Assembly: GCA_902788805.1 (NCBI GenBank)
Contig: CADALO010000005.1
Span: 1 to 64,000 of the forward strand
DNA length: 64,000 bases
Direction: 5' to 3'
DNA from: an uncultured Bacteroidota bacterium
Lineage (GTDB): Bacteria; Bacteroidota; Bacteroidia; Bacteroidales; P3
Shown: positions 16,801 through 25,422 of the stretch, piece by piece
Numbering within the stretch: position 1 is the first letter of the stretch
Layout of the letters: each line of letters begins with the position of its first letter
The notes under the pieces: generated by a model
Database searches by the model: none
What the model was told of the DNA's origin: nothing
The model's input: the letters and a program-made list of their open reading frames with translations, nothing else
Program-made: the position numbers and the translations under genes

Positions 16801-17286
16801 AGCCTCTATCATCTTGCCGCACTGTTCGCCCTCTACCGGTGCCTGCTCGCCTGCTTTGAGCGTCCATTTCTTGCGGTTCTTGTAGTTGCCGTTACGCATA
16901 CGTGCCACTCCAAGCTCCATCTTGGCACGGTAGTCGACGCCATCGTTGCCAGCAAACACCACTTCGCTGTAGCACTCGTCCTTTTCTGTGATGCCAAGGC
17001 GTGTGTATTGTTCTATGCTTGTGATGTTTATCTCACTGCCGCTGTCGCTCACAAATGTGTTGCGGGCTCTGTTGACAACACCCTCTGTGCGAGGCGTCTT
17101 GCCGAACAGAGCCATCGCTATTCCGTCGAGAAGCACCGATTTGCCAGTGCCTGTGTCGCCAAAGATAAGGAACATACGGGCAGCCTGACCTGTGTCGGGG
17201 TCGATCATACCGGTGTCCTTCTCGAAGTCTATGTCGGCTTTGACAATAGAGGCGATGTTTCTAAGATGCAGTTCAAGAATTTTCAT
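13840..17286 (-). CDS. sbcC: SbcC-type (Rad50-like) exonuclease subunit
   Basis: A 1148-residue SMC-like ATPase, the partner of SbcD in the nuclease that cleaves DNA hairpins and processes ends. Walker A is GDTGTGKS at residues 43-50. Two long coiled coils flank a zinc hook CPLC at 562-565. The C-terminus has the ABC signature LSGGEKFMISLAL and Walker B/D-loop ILFIDEGFGTLD. Its start overlaps the sbcD stop by 4 nt (ATGA), so the two are translationally coupled. It is noteworthy that a hairpin nuclease is encoded beside a 119-bp palindrome, though no causal link is shown. Confidence 0.95.
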   Translation of the reverse strand: MKILELHLRNIASIVKADIDFEKDTGMIDPDTGQAARMFLIFGDTGTGKSVLLDGIAMALFGKTPRTEGVVNRARNTFVSDSGSEINITSIEQYTRLGITEKDECYSEVVFAGNDGVDYRAKMELGVARMRNGNYKNRKKWTLKAGEQAPVEGEQCGKMIEAAVGMNFDQFNRLAMLAQGQFATFLCGGREERADILEKLTNTSIFSDYGRAIKSLYDKKKETSEKLKSAYEKAAEYVIPSEVLEQLKGQMADSEAKEKTAAANRKALSDKIALVTKAEESNSKITSAKTKLDEIAAEMQSEEYATKRSLCKDWDDTDSIRKTMSDLMAGKEALVAIGKDEVRLKAEFESLTADLLWRNEAMDRRAASINQEKAWIKEREDKDVLYSEAKVICARLEQYKRERGSLDALKREKSAAEQQVATLTEAVQKAENEKNQAESIVKVTEAVIKKLTEQRDALEPAKLDEKQRELNRLKMAFEKLSTDYKALVQKRTERSEKAVRLQRLEQQRQEQEQVLEKAQAQAQADKKEYEKSLKRFSTINASLEETIETLRSKIAEEHTRICPLCGQTIEKPLLTRDDFSALVKPYYEEQKEAKAAADLSQEKLTTISNAFNVLKGELNTLTTGIQNDTASIDRQEAALKPRMEKASIAMDDDVEQTIANRVKGVETSEERLQQKRQQVNDLQQTINDKVKEKSPQDNTLRDSIQRFTEAKLNKGQNDKRIVELAEKAATMASDIKKMQLELGNQIGTTFLAWEDEVDTVAEKLRKEAEEYNSRKERLKSDTAALSQESEQLEQMKTVCDGIRERHSEWPVATIGRKLESGAIVQQWNGLSSRCSVMENEFKNCNESIARCENELAEWRRQSGKDDDYLVRLMAMREEIMVTRQYLTEKESDRKIWSKTLDDATSDSDAARTALGLNDGDALPDRGELEDQRNAEEQAEKAANALYAEAKAKLTANKDFEAKEAEAKTAFEKAQKQTDHWSVLNKRFGGERFRNLVQTYILRPLLNNANMYLRQITERYSLTCSEENEQLSILVLDRFNRNEVRSAAVLSGGEKFMISLALSLALSSLNRSDMNVNILFIDEGFGTLDQECLSSVMSTLGRLSEMSGQGGRRVGIISHREELLGCIPNKIKLNKIGEGRSSVEVVYEP

Positions 17287-18518
17287 TTTGCCTCCTCTCC
17301 TTTCTGCATTTCTGCCTCTATTTCCGCAAAGTCACTCTCCAGTTCGCCTATGTTCAATTCAGGGTATTGGTCTATAATTTTCCTTACAAACTCCAAGGGA
17401 TTGGTCATTTGCTGTAGCTCTGCCACCTCGAAATCAGGCTTTTTCTCTTCGCCGTCCTCTTCTGTGCCGTTCTCCCAGATTGTCTTTGGGTTGAATCTCA
17501 CTTCATTGCCTGTCGCCTCCAGTTTGTCGTAGATAGTCTGGATGAAATCGGCCGGCAGCGCGGTCTTGCTGTCTATCCTCAGCCTTATGTAGCCGCTTCC
17601 TTTGGCAGTGCAGAAGTCGTCGATTAGGCTGTAAATCTCTTCGGCCGACTGCGCTGCATCCTTGTCGATGTCGGGCAAAAGGTAAAAGTGTCGCAGCTCG
17701 TTGATTGTCAGTCGCCGCAACTCGACATTTCCATTATGGCGGTCGATGTCTACCAGACTCACCGAATGCGGATATTGCTCATCGCAGCTCACGTGAAGCG
17801 CACTGCCTGAATAGCGCATTATGCCGCTCGGATAGCTGCTGTGTTCGGTGTATTCGTCGGCCAAGTCGTGGTTGAGTGTCTGCGGACGGTGTATATGTCC
17901 AAGCGCCAGATAGTCATAGCCTTTGCCCATTTCGCCGCCCGTCAGCATCCGAAGATTGCCGATGTCGCTGTGGCCCGTATAGTCGCTGCCGCCAACGGCT
18001 TGGTGGCCCATCAGCACCACCGGCAGGCCAGCGGCGTTGCGCTGCTCTACACGGTCGAGCAGCGACTGCACCACATCGGGACGGTGACTCGACATAAAAG
18101 GGAGCGCGACGATGAAGCCAGTCGGCAGCTCGACAATGAAGCGGTCCTGCCAGCCGTCGTCGTGTTCAAGCACGTCGGATGCCGGTCCGTAGCCTACCAA
18201 CGTTACTCCCGACATTCCCCACACCTCGCTGTCGGCCTCGATGCGCGACGCTGAGTCGTGGTTGCCGGCTGTCACCACAATCGCCATTTCGGGAAACTGC
18301 CTGTGCAACTCCACAAAACGGTTGTTGAAGTAGGCCTTAACCGCTGCACTGGGTTGCTGAATGTCAAAAACATCGCCGCTCACCAGCAGCGCGTCAGGAT
18401 GATATTCGCCACACCATTCCTTCAACTGCTTGAAGAAGTGGTCGTGTTCATCCACACGGTCATAATACTGGTACATTATCTGCCCCAGATGAAGGTCAGC
18501 TGTATGCAGGAATCTCAT
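17283..18518 (-). CDS. sbcD: SbcD-type (Mre11-like) nuclease subunit
   Basis: A 411-residue calcineurin-like phosphoesterase. Metal-binding motifs are visible: D8 and H10 in TADLHLG, D49 in SGDVFD, GNHD at 85-88, and GHIHRPQ further on. It forms the Mn-dependent nuclease of the SbcCD complex. The C-terminal part ends in an acidic tail (LNIGELESDFAEIEAEMQ). It is preceded by the ComM-like gene with 17 nt between, and overlaps sbcC. Confidence 0.95.
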   Translation of the reverse strand: MRFLHTADLHLGQIMYQYYDRVDEHDHFFKQLKEWCGEYHPDALLVSGDVFDIQQPSAAVKAYFNNRFVELHRQFPEMAIVVTAGNHDSASRIEADSEVWGMSGVTLVGYGPASDVLEHDDGWQDRFIVELPTGFIVALPFMSSHRPDVVQSLLDRVEQRNAAGLPVVLMGHQAVGGSDYTGHSDIGNLRMLTGGEMGKGYDYLALGHIHRPQTLNHDLADEYTEHSSYPSGIMRYSGSALHVSCDEQYPHSVSLVDIDRHNGNVELRRLTINELRHFYLLPDIDKDAAQSAEEIYSLIDDFCTAKGSGYIRLRIDSKTALPADFIQTIYDKLEATGNEVRFNPKTIWENGTEEDGEEKKPDFEVAELQQMTNPLEFVRKIIDQYPELNIGELESDFAEIEAEMQKGEEAK

Positions 18519-18535
18519 AGTGAATATTTGGGTTT

Positions 18536-20074
18536 TTACCGTCCCCAGCTGTCGCGGTCAAGCGAACGGTAGTTGATGGCTTCGCTGAGGTGGATGGTGT
18601 TGATGTTGGGCGATGCATCGAGGTCGGCAATGGTGCGGGCCACTTTGAGGATACGGTCGTAGGCACGTGCACTGAGGCCGAGGCGGTCCATTGCGTTCTT
18701 CATCAGTTCCTGGCACTCGGCATCGATGTCGCACCATTGACGGAATAGCTTTTGGTTCATTTGGGCATTGCAGTGGATGCCTTTATAGTTCTTGTAGCGC
18801 TCTTCCTGTATCTTGCGGGCGGCAATGACACGCTGACGTATGACGGCACTGGGCTCGCCCAGCTTTTTCTCGGCGAGGGCGGAATGTGGCAGAGGCGTCA
18901 CCTCGATGTGGAGGTCGATGCGATCGAGCAGCGGTCCGCTGATTTTGTTAAGGTATTTGTTGACGGCGCCGGCATTGCAGGTGCATTCGATTGTGGGATG
19001 GTTATAGTAGCCGCAGGGACAGGGGTTCATAGCTGCAACAAGCATAAAGGCTGCGGGGTATTCGGTGGTCATCTTGGCGCGGCTGATGGTGACACTGCGT
19101 TCTTCCATAGGCTGACGCAGCACTTCGAGCACTGTGCGTTTGAATTCGGGAAGCTCGTCGAGAAACAGCACGCCGTTGTGGGCCAGTGATATTTCGCCAG
19201 GCTGCGGGTTGGCACCGCCACCGACAAGTGCCACGTCGGAGATGGTGTGGTGCGGGGCGCGAAAGGGACGCACGGCAATGAGCGAGTCTTCTTTGCGCAT
19301 CTTACCGGCAACGCTGTGTATCTGTGTTGTCTCGAGCGATTCTTCAAGGCTCAGCGGTGGAAGGATGGACGGCAGTCGCTTGGCAAGCATTGTCTTACCG
19401 CTGCCCGGAGGTCCAATGAGGAGCACGTTATGGCCGCCGGCAGCAGCAATCTCGAGAGCGCGTTTTATCTGCTCTTGCCCTTTGACATCGGCAAAGTCGA
19501 ACTCGTACTGGTCAAGGCTGCGTGCAAACTCGGCACGGGTGTCGACAACGGTCTTCTCGATGGTGCCTGTGCCGTTGAAGAACGCAATGACTTCTTGTAT
19601 GTTGGAGACGCCATAGATGTCGAGATTGTTGACTATGGCTGCTTCGCGTGCATTGTCTTTAGGAAGGATAAAGCCTTTGAATTTACGTTTACGGGCTTCA
19701 ATTGCCATCGGAAGGGCACCTTTTATTGGCCGCAGGCTGCCGTCAAGCGAGAGCTCGCCCATAATGACATATTTGTCAAGATCGTCAGGCTTGACGTGTC
19801 CGTCGGCGGCAATGATACCTATTGCCAGTGGCAGGTCGTAAGCGGAGCCTTCTTTGCGTATGTCGGCCGGAGCCATATTAATGACGACGTGCCTTTGCGG
19901 TATGTGCAAGCCGCATTGGTTGAGGGCCGACTGGATGCGTTGCTGGCTTTCCTTTACGGCGTTGTCGGGCAAGCCGACAATGGTGAAGTTAACGCCTTGC
20001 TCTACGCTGACTTCAATGGTAATTGTTATTGCGTTTACGCCAAAGATGGCACTGCCGTATGTCTTGACTAACAT
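18536..20074 (-). CDS. YifB/ComM family Mg-chelatase-like AAA ATPase
   Basis: A 512-residue protein with the three parts of this family: an N-terminal ChlI-like Lon-protease fold, a central AAA+ domain with Walker A GPPGSGKT at 221-228, and a C-terminal Mg_chelatase_C domain. The [15 protein letters not shown] segment is a typical cysteine-rich element. ComM of this family promotes branch migration during natural transformation in other bacteria; whether this protein does so is unknown. It lies 8 nt after the DUF4296 gene and 17 nt before sbcD, in a DNA-processing operon. Confidence 0.93.
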   Translation of the reverse strand: MLVKTYGSAIFGVNAITITIEVSVEQGVNFTIVGLPDNAVKESQQRIQSALNQCGLHIPQRHVVINMAPADIRKEGSAYDLPLAIGIIAADGHVKPDDLDKYVIMGELSLDGSLRPIKGALPMAIEARKRKFKGFILPKDNAREAAIVNNLDIYGVSNIQEVIAFFNGTGTIEKTVVDTRAEFARSLDQYEFDFADVKGQEQIKRALEIAAAGGHNVLLIGPPGSGKTMLAKRLPSILPPLSLEESLETTQIHSVAGKMRKEDSLIAVRPFRAPHHTISDVALVGGGANPQPGEISLAHNGVLFLDELPEFKRTVLEVLRQPMEERSVTISRAKMTTEYPAAFMLVAAMNPCPCGYYNHPTIECTCNAGAVNKYLNKISGPLLDRIDLHIEVTPLPHSALAEKKLGEPSAVIRQRVIAARKIQEERYKNYKGIHCNAQMNQKLFRQWCDIDAECQELMKNAMDRLGLSARAYDRILKVARTIADLDASPNINTIHLSEAINYRSLDRDSWGR

Positions 20075-20082
20075 TGTTCTGA

Positions 20083-20508
20083 TTATTGGATTAAGATTCT
20101 GCGGTGAAAGTTCCGTTCGCGAGAGTTCTCTGTGGTGTCAACCCCGCTCTTGTCCTTCGGCATATTGTCAAGCTTGTCCCTAAGGTTTTCTGTAACGCGT
20201 CTGTAGATTTCCTCGAGAGTCTTGGGGTGGTTCATATAATAGGCCAGGGTGGTGTCGTAGTCGGCTTGCGTGATGTTATATTTTGCCAGCAGCGAATCGT
20301 AGGCGGCTCCTGTCTGGTAGCCCAGCGAATCTCTACTGGCGGCAACGACAACGTAGTCGTAGCTGTTTATGAGATGTGCCTCGGTAAGGAAGCTTGCAAA
20401 GGTGGCAGTATCAATCACATTTTCGGGTATAGTTCTGTTACGACATCCCGTAAATGCAGCCAAAGTGCATAATAACAGCGCAATATCTAAAATAATATTT
20501 CTTTTCAT
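20083..20508 (-). CDS. DUF4296 lipoprotein
   Basis: A 141-residue lipoprotein with a lipobox near Cys22 (AAFTGC). The mature part shows the DUF4296 pattern: an [15 protein letters not shown] helix and [25 protein letters not shown]. The function is unknown. I chose ATG 20508; the open frame runs further upstream to 20715, but that extension passes through tRNA-Val and this gene's own promoter. It is the first gene of an operon with the ComM-like ATPase, sbcD and sbcC. Confidence 0.85.
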   Translation of the reverse strand: MKRNIILDIALLLCTLAAFTGCRNRTIPENVIDTATFASFLTEAHLINSYDYVVVAASRDSLGYQTGAAYDSLLAKYNITQADYDTTLAYYMNHPKTLEEIYRRVTENLRDKLDNMPKDKSGVDTTENSRERNFHRRILIQ

Positions 20509-20514
20509 CACTTG

Positions 20515-20522
20515 CAAAGTTA
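20515..20522 (-). promoter_or_regulatory. -7 box of the DUF4296-sbcDC operon
   Basis: The minus strand reads TAACTTTG, with a TTTGCC upstream near 20540-20545 as a possible -33 element. The box is only 6 nt before the ATG, so the transcript would be essentially leaderless. Confidence 0.5.
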
Positions 20523-20588
20523 CATTTTTTGCTGGAAATGGCAAAATATAATGCAAAAAAAACGGAGACTTTCTGTCTCCGTTTGATG

Positions 20589-20663
20589 TGGGAGTTATTG
20601 GATTCGAACCAATGACCCCTTGCTTGTAAGGCAAGTGCTCTGAACCAGCTGAGCTAAACTCCC
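20589..20663 (-). tRNA. tRNA-Val (anticodon TAC)
   Basis: The minus strand folds into a 75-nt cloverleaf. The acceptor GGGAGTT pairs with AACTCCC, the D arm contains AGCTCAGCTGGTT, the anticodon arm CTTGC-CTTACAA-GCAAG presents TAC, and the T arm contains GGTTCGAATCC. The 3' CCA is not encoded. Confidence 0.95.
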
Positions 20664-20685
20664 GATTTTTCTTCTTTTGAGGGTG

Positions 20686-20716
20686 CAAAAGTACTAACTT
20701 TTTGCAAACTGGCAAA
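20686..20716 (-). promoter_or_regulatory. Promoter of tRNA-Val
   Basis: The minus strand has TTTG at 20716-20713 and TACTTTTG at 20693-20686, separated by 19 nt, the standard Bacteroidota spacing. Confidence 0.65.
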
Positions 20717-20781
20717 ATTTTATTTCCAATTATTTTGGAACAGCCGCGTAATAATGCTGAATTAGAATATGTTAATGCTGA

Positions 20782-22617
20782 TTATTTTTTGCTTGGATTC
20801 TGTAGTTCGACAAGGCTTTTATAGGTTCCGCCGAGCGCCAAAAGTTCAGAATGGGTACCTTTTTCCACGATTTTTCCGTGGTCCATTACGATAATTATGT
20901 CGGCATTCTCAATTGTTGAAAGACGGTGGGCGATGACTATTGAGGTGCGGTTCTGCATAACGCCGTCAAGAGCCTTTTGCACAGCCCGTTGCGACTCGTT
21001 GTCAAGTGCCGATGTCGCCTCGTCAAGTATCAGTATCGGAGGGTTTCGCAGCACGGCACGGGCAATACTGATGCGCTGGCGCTGACCTCCGCTGAGGGCA
21101 CTTCCGTGGTCGCCTACAGAGGTGTCGTAGCCTTGCGGCATCTGCATTATGAAGTCGTCGGCGTTGGCAATGCGTGCCGCCTCGCGTATACGTTCAAGGG
21201 GTACGTCTTTCAGCCCGAAAGTTATGTTGTTGGCTATAGTGTCGTTGAAGAGGATGCAGTTTTGCGACACGACTCCTATATTACGGCGCAGCGAGTTGAT
21301 GTTCATCGTCTTGATAGGCGTTCCGTCAATGCTTATCTCGCCTCCGGTGGGGTCATAGAAGCGTGGCAGCAGGTCGGCCAATGTCGTCTTGCCTGCTCCC
21401 GAGGGACCTACAATGGCCACTTTTTTGCCCTTGGGGATTACAAGATCGATGTGGTCAAGCACATATGTCTTGTCGTTCTTCTCGTTGTCATAGGCAAAGC
21501 TGACGCCTTTATACTCGATGCTGTTCTCGAAGGCAGTCATTACAACTGCGTTGGGCATCTCTGTTATTCTCTCGTCGGCATCGAGTATTTCGAATATTCT
21601 CATTGCCGAGGCGCTGCCTTTCTGCAGACTGCTGTAAGCTTTGACAATAGCCTGGACAGGAGGTATCAGACGGGCAAAGATGATGACGAAAAGTATAAAA
21701 ACCGATGCCTGGATGTCGCCGCCCAGCACGGCGTTGCCGCCCAATACGAGTATAAATCCCAACCCGATGGTTCCCAGCACTTCCGACAGCGGGCTGCCGG
21801 CCTCCTTCCGCCGTGCCACGCGCATCATACGTCGGCTGTAGTTCCTGTTGACGTTTTCGAATTGTTCTTGCCTATAATGCTCACGCCTGTAGGCCTTCAC
21901 AACTTCCAGATTGTCCAGCGTTTCTTTGTAGGTCGACATCATCTCGCCAAGCTTCTCCTGTCCTTTTATAGAGTTGCGTTTCAAGCTTTTGCCTATCTTG
22001 CTGATAAGAAACACAGCGGGAGGCAGAATAATGAGGAAAAGCAGGAACAGTCGCGGACTGATGAATATCAACGCGGCGGCAAAGACAATTACATTAATCG
22101 GGTCTTTAATAAGCGACTGCAGGGTGCTCACAACGCTCCATTCGATGTCGGCAAGGTCTGCCGACATACGGCTGATGAGGTCGCCTTTGCGTTTGCCCGA
22201 GAAGAAGGAAATAGGCAGAATGGTTATCTTGTGGTATATGTCGTCGCGCAGCCGTCTCAACACCCCGTTGCGGATGGGGCTGAGGAAAAAGAGCCCCAGA
22301 TAGCGTGTCAGGTCGTACAGCAGCACGCATACAAGGTAGCCGCCGGCAAAGGTAAAAAGACAGGTCCACAGCCCCACACTCTCCTTGTATTGGTACAGAT
22401 GATACATCGCCCAGTCGGTCAACGCGCTTTGGTTGAAGCCGAAAGCAGGCTCTACTGCAGGCGGTTCAGTCATACCGAAGAACAGTTCTATGACCGGCAC
22501 AATAAGCACAAACGAGAATAGGTTGAACAGGATAGAGAGAAGATTGAAGACGATGTTGAGCGTAATCTCCTTAGGATAGTGGCGCAAATAGTTGAATACT
22601 CGCAGTATCGGTTTCAT
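20782..22617 (-). CDS. MsbA-like ABC exporter (ATPase/permease fusion)
   Basis: A 611-residue half-transporter with six membrane helices in the first ~330 residues and a nucleotide-binding domain. Walker A is GPSGAGKT at 404-411; the signature is LSGGQRQRISIARA, followed by Walker B ILILDEATSALD. The family exports lipid A-core or other lipids and drugs; the substrate cannot be told from sequence. It lies 6 nt after the PorE-like gene at the end of the suf-porE operon, which suits an envelope-lipid role. Confidence 0.92.
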   Translation of the reverse strand: MKPILRVFNYLRHYPKEITLNIVFNLLSILFNLFSFVLIVPVIELFFGMTEPPAVEPAFGFNQSALTDWAMYHLYQYKESVGLWTCLFTFAGGYLVCVLLYDLTRYLGLFFLSPIRNGVLRRLRDDIYHKITILPISFFSGKRKGDLISRMSADLADIEWSVVSTLQSLIKDPINVIVFAAALIFISPRLFLLFLIILPPAVFLISKIGKSLKRNSIKGQEKLGEMMSTYKETLDNLEVVKAYRREHYRQEQFENVNRNYSRRMMRVARRKEAGSPLSEVLGTIGLGFILVLGGNAVLGGDIQASVFILFVIIFARLIPPVQAIVKAYSSLQKGSASAMRIFEILDADERITEMPNAVVMTAFENSIEYKGVSFAYDNEKNDKTYVLDHIDLVIPKGKKVAIVGPSGAGKTTLADLLPRFYDPTGGEISIDGTPIKTMNINSLRRNIGVVSQNCILFNDTIANNITFGLKDVPLERIREAARIANADDFIMQMPQGYDTSVGDHGSALSGGQRQRISIARAVLRNPPILILDEATSALDNESQRAVQKALDGVMQNRTSIVIAHRLSTIENADIIIVMDHGKIVEKGTHSELLALGGTYKSLVELQNPSKK

Positions 22618-22623
22618 AGCCTT

Positions 22624-24477
22624 CTACATTTGTGTTATTACTATCTGCGGTTTAGCCAGCGCACTGTTCTGCTTGTATTCCAGCCGCTCGGCTCTCAGCT
22701 GGCGCGAAACCAGGTAGTCGTATATCGCTTTAGCCTCTTCCAACTTGGTACTCTCTATGCGTATGTGCATCTTGGGATGCTCCAGCAGGTAGTCGACGTA
22801 TGCGTCAAGAATGGTGCTGAAGGTCTTATGCTTGGGGTTAAGGTTGGGGACAGGATAGCGCCCCCACAGCTCGGCGGGATGCAGAGTAAAGTCGGCTGCC
22901 ACGAGGTCGCGCTTCAGTTGCGCTGCATTGCCGCAGACAACACGCGGCAGGAAGCCATCGGCGTCAACTATCACTGTGTTGTCGCCCCTTGCCGCCACCG
23001 CCAAGGCAAAGCGTCCTTCGTTGCCGTTGACTATATATCGGTCGCCGTCGGCTTTCTGCCTCAACACCTTGATAGTGCCTGTCAGAGGATTGCCCTTGCT
23101 GTCTTTCATCTGCCCATAGACTATGGCACTCTCCTCGGGCTGTGCGGCAGGATAAAGCTCGAAGGTGAATATGTCGTTGCCACCTATGCCGGCCCATTCG
23201 GTCGACTTGCCGGCAAAGTAGCCTCGCTTGCCGTCCACGGTGACGTTGAAGCTGATGTCGTTCTCCTCGCTGTTTATAGGTAGCCCGAGGTTTGTCGGCC
23301 GTTGCAGATATGTGTCGGTCAGGTTGATGAAGTACATATCGTACCCTCCGAAGCCCTGCCAGCCGTTAGAGGCGAAATATAGTGTCTTGCCATCGGCGTG
23401 GATGAACGGCAGTCTCTCGTTGCCGGCAGTGTTGACCGCCGGGCCCAGGTTCTCTGCCCTACTCCAGTCGCCGTTCTCCAATCGTCTGCAATACCAGATA
23501 TCGTCGCCGCCATAGCCGCCGTTGCGGTTGGAGACAAAGTATAGATATTGCCCGTCGGCGGTGATGCTGGGTTGCGACTCCCACGTGCGCTCGCCGTTGA
23601 CGTTGCGACCGGCGTTCTGCAGCGGGCCCCATTTCCCGCTCTGGCGTTCGCTGAAGTAGATATCGCAGTTTGCATAGCCCTTTTCTCTGCGCATCAACGA
23701 CAGGTACATCAGGTTGCCGTCGGCTGTTGTCGTAATGCAGGAAATCTCGCCGTCCTCGTTGAATGGCGGTGGCAACTCCTCGCCGGAGGTGAAGACAGTG
23801 TCCTTCCAGCGGCTTGTGAACAGACGCAGCACCATCTCGTCCGACTCCTTGTTATAAAAAGTCTTCTGCTTCGATGCCGGCACCTGGCGCAGATAGTACA
23901 TCTCCCTGCCGTCTGGAGTAAGATAGGGCCTGTACTCGTCATAGCGCGACGATACACCTCTCATAACTGTCGGGAAGAATGGCACCTGGTTCTGCAGCGC
24001 CTCGTTCAGGAACTCCGACCAGTACAAGTAGGTCGATGCCTCCTCATACACGGCGTCGTATGCTTGGTTGGGCTGCTGGTTGGTGATGTCGAAATAGCGG
24101 TTTAGCTGCTCTACGGCCTTGTCATACTCCTTGTAGGTGTAGTGGACCACACCCATATAGAAGTAGGCCAGCGCGTTCGGGTAGTCGGGGCAGTATTTGA
24201 AGAGCTTGGTGAAATTGTTGCGTATCGCTGCAGGCCGCTCGCCACCTTTGACGCCCGCCACGCCCATATAAAAGTAAGGGTCGGCGGCGGTGCGATGCTT
24301 GGCCGACACCTTGCGCATCAGCGTGATACACTGCTGGTAGCGCTTGTTGTTGTATGCCTCAACGCCTTTCTCAAAGTCGCTCTTGTCGCTTCCGCTGAAC
24401 TTGTAGTGGCAGTCGTCGCCCTGTCCCCACACCATTGCGGGAACCAGCATCAGCAGCAAAAGCAGGCCTCGTCTCAT
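22624..24477 (-). CDS. PorE-like periplasmic protein (TPR, beta-propeller, CRD, OmpA-like)
   Basis: A 617-residue exported protein. After a signal peptide (to about residue 18) it has TPR-like helices (about 27-130), PD40/WD40-type propeller blades (about 190-420, with GNLMYLSL, GQYLYFVSN and GKTLYFASN), a carboxypeptidase-regulatory-like domain (about 450-520) and a divergent OmpA-like C-terminus (MHIRIESTKLEEAKAIYDYL). This order matches PorE, a T9SS-associated peptidoglycan-anchored protein of Porphyromonas. The match is by architecture only. No clear lipobox is seen, although Cys23 follows the signal. Five T9SS substrates elsewhere in the window make the role plausible. Confidence 0.75.
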   Translation of the reverse strand: MRRGLLLLLMLVPAMVWGQGDDCHYKFSGSDKSDFEKGVEAYNNKRYQQCITLMRKVSAKHRTAADPYFYMGVAGVKGGERPAAIRNNFTKLFKYCPDYPNALAYFYMGVVHYTYKEYDKAVEQLNRYFDITNQQPNQAYDAVYEEASTYLYWSEFLNEALQNQVPFFPTVMRGVSSRYDEYRPYLTPDGREMYYLRQVPASKQKTFYNKESDEMVLRLFTSRWKDTVFTSGEELPPPFNEDGEISCITTTADGNLMYLSLMRREKGYANCDIYFSERQSGKWGPLQNAGRNVNGERTWESQPSITADGQYLYFVSNRNGGYGGDDIWYCRRLENGDWSRAENLGPAVNTAGNERLPFIHADGKTLYFASNGWQGFGGYDMYFINLTDTYLQRPTNLGLPINSEENDISFNVTVDGKRGYFAGKSTEWAGIGGNDIFTFELYPAAQPEESAIVYGQMKDSKGNPLTGTIKVLRQKADGDRYIVNGNEGRFALAVAARGDNTVIVDADGFLPRVVCGNAAQLKRDLVAADFTLHPAELWGRYPVPNLNPKHKTFSTILDAYVDYLLEHPKMHIRIESTKLEEAKAIYDYLVSRQLRAERLEYKQNSALAKPQIVITQM

Positions 24478-24484
24478 CTTCGCG

Positions 24485-25414
24485 TTACAGCTTGGTGGGG
24501 TCTATGTGGAAATTGGCTTCGGGACCGTTGCAGGGACTCGTGCAGTGCAGTGCGCACTCGTCGCAGGGTGTCAACTCTCCGTGCAGACGCTTCTTCACCA
24601 TATCGCCCACGGCATCGCGCAGCGAGCTGATGCCGATATTGCGTATCACCTCGTCGCAGAAGGCATAGCTGAGCATCGTGACCGCCGTGCGCTCGCTGAT
24701 GCCGCGTGTCATCAGGTAGAACATTGCCTGGCTGTCGAGCTGTCCCACGGTGCTGCCGTGCGAGCACTTCACGTCGTCGTTGTATATCTCCAGGAAAGGC
24801 CGCGTGTCCACGTGTGCCTTGTCGGTCAAAAGGATGTTGTGGTTGGTCTGGTAGGCCTCTGTCTTCACGGCGCCGTCCTGCACCAGCACGTGACCGTTGA
24901 AGCGGGCCCGCGCCGCATCGTCCATAATGCCCTTGTACAGCTCGCGGCTGTGGCAGCGGGGCTTGGCGTGCTCTACGAATATGTAGTTGTCACACTCCTG
25001 CTCGCGGTCAATCAGATACAGTCCGTCGGCGTTCAGACGGCAGCCCTCGCCCTGCATACGCACCGTGATGTTGTTCCTCACGTGGCCGCCGCCCAGCGTT
25101 ACGGTACACAGGTCCACCGTGGCGTCGTCCTGCATAGTCAGGTTGAGTTGCGTGATATGCTGCGCAGTGGTGTTCATTCCCTGCAGGCGGTAGAGCGTGA
25201 AGCGGCCGCCCTGCTCCACATTGATGCGCAGGTTCTCAATGTCGGGCATCACGTTATAGCCCAGCCCCTCGCGAAGCATAAACATCGGGGCGTCGGCGGG
25301 GTTGCACAGCACCACCGTGCGCTCCGTGCCGCGACCCACCGTCAGGGTCTGCTCCGTGGCCTCGCTGTGCCAGCTATCGCCCCATATATCGGGTAAAATG
25401 TCTTTCCTAATCAT
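24485..25414 (-). CDS. sufD: SufD-like Fe-S scaffold subunit, short form with Cys-rich tail
   Basis: A 309-residue SufD homologue; SufD with SufB and SufC forms the scaffold on which Fe-S clusters are built. The beta-helix core is present, including the family signature NDDVKCSHGSTVGQLDSQAMFYLMTRG. It is shorter than the ~420-450 residues of typical SufD because the N-terminal helical region is largely absent. The C-terminus ends with C284-x2-C287-x3-C291-x3-C295, an unexpected four-cysteine cluster. It lies 8 nt after sufC. sufB is not in the window. Confidence 0.88.
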   Translation of the reverse strand: MIRKDILPDIWGDSWHSEATEQTLTVGRGTERTVVLCNPADAPMFMLREGLGYNVMPDIENLRINVEQGGRFTLYRLQGMNTTAQHITQLNLTMQDDATVDLCTVTLGGGHVRNNITVRMQGEGCRLNADGLYLIDREQECDNYIFVEHAKPRCHSRELYKGIMDDAARARFNGHVLVQDGAVKTEAYQTNHNILLTDKAHVDTRPFLEIYNDDVKCSHGSTVGQLDSQAMFYLMTRGISERTAVTMLSYAFCDEVIRNIGISSLRDAVGDMVKKRLHGELTPCDECALHCTSPCNGPEANFHIDPTKL

Positions 25415-25422
25415 CGCCGTAC

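Noticed and set aside
10281..18518. Defence island (DUF4143 ATPase plus SbcCD plus ComM-like ATPase)
   Set aside because: The genes are in separate transcription units with rpsA between them, and all are common chromosomal genes; no restriction, Abi or other defence signature is present.
20589..20663. tRNA-Val as an integration site of a mobile island
   Set aside because: No integrase, no duplicated tRNA 3' end and no accessory genes are found on either side.
20083..20715. Longer DUF4296 open frame starting at 20715
   Set aside because: The extra 69 codons cover tRNA-Val and the gene's own promoter; the lipoprotein signal peptide begins at ATG 20508.
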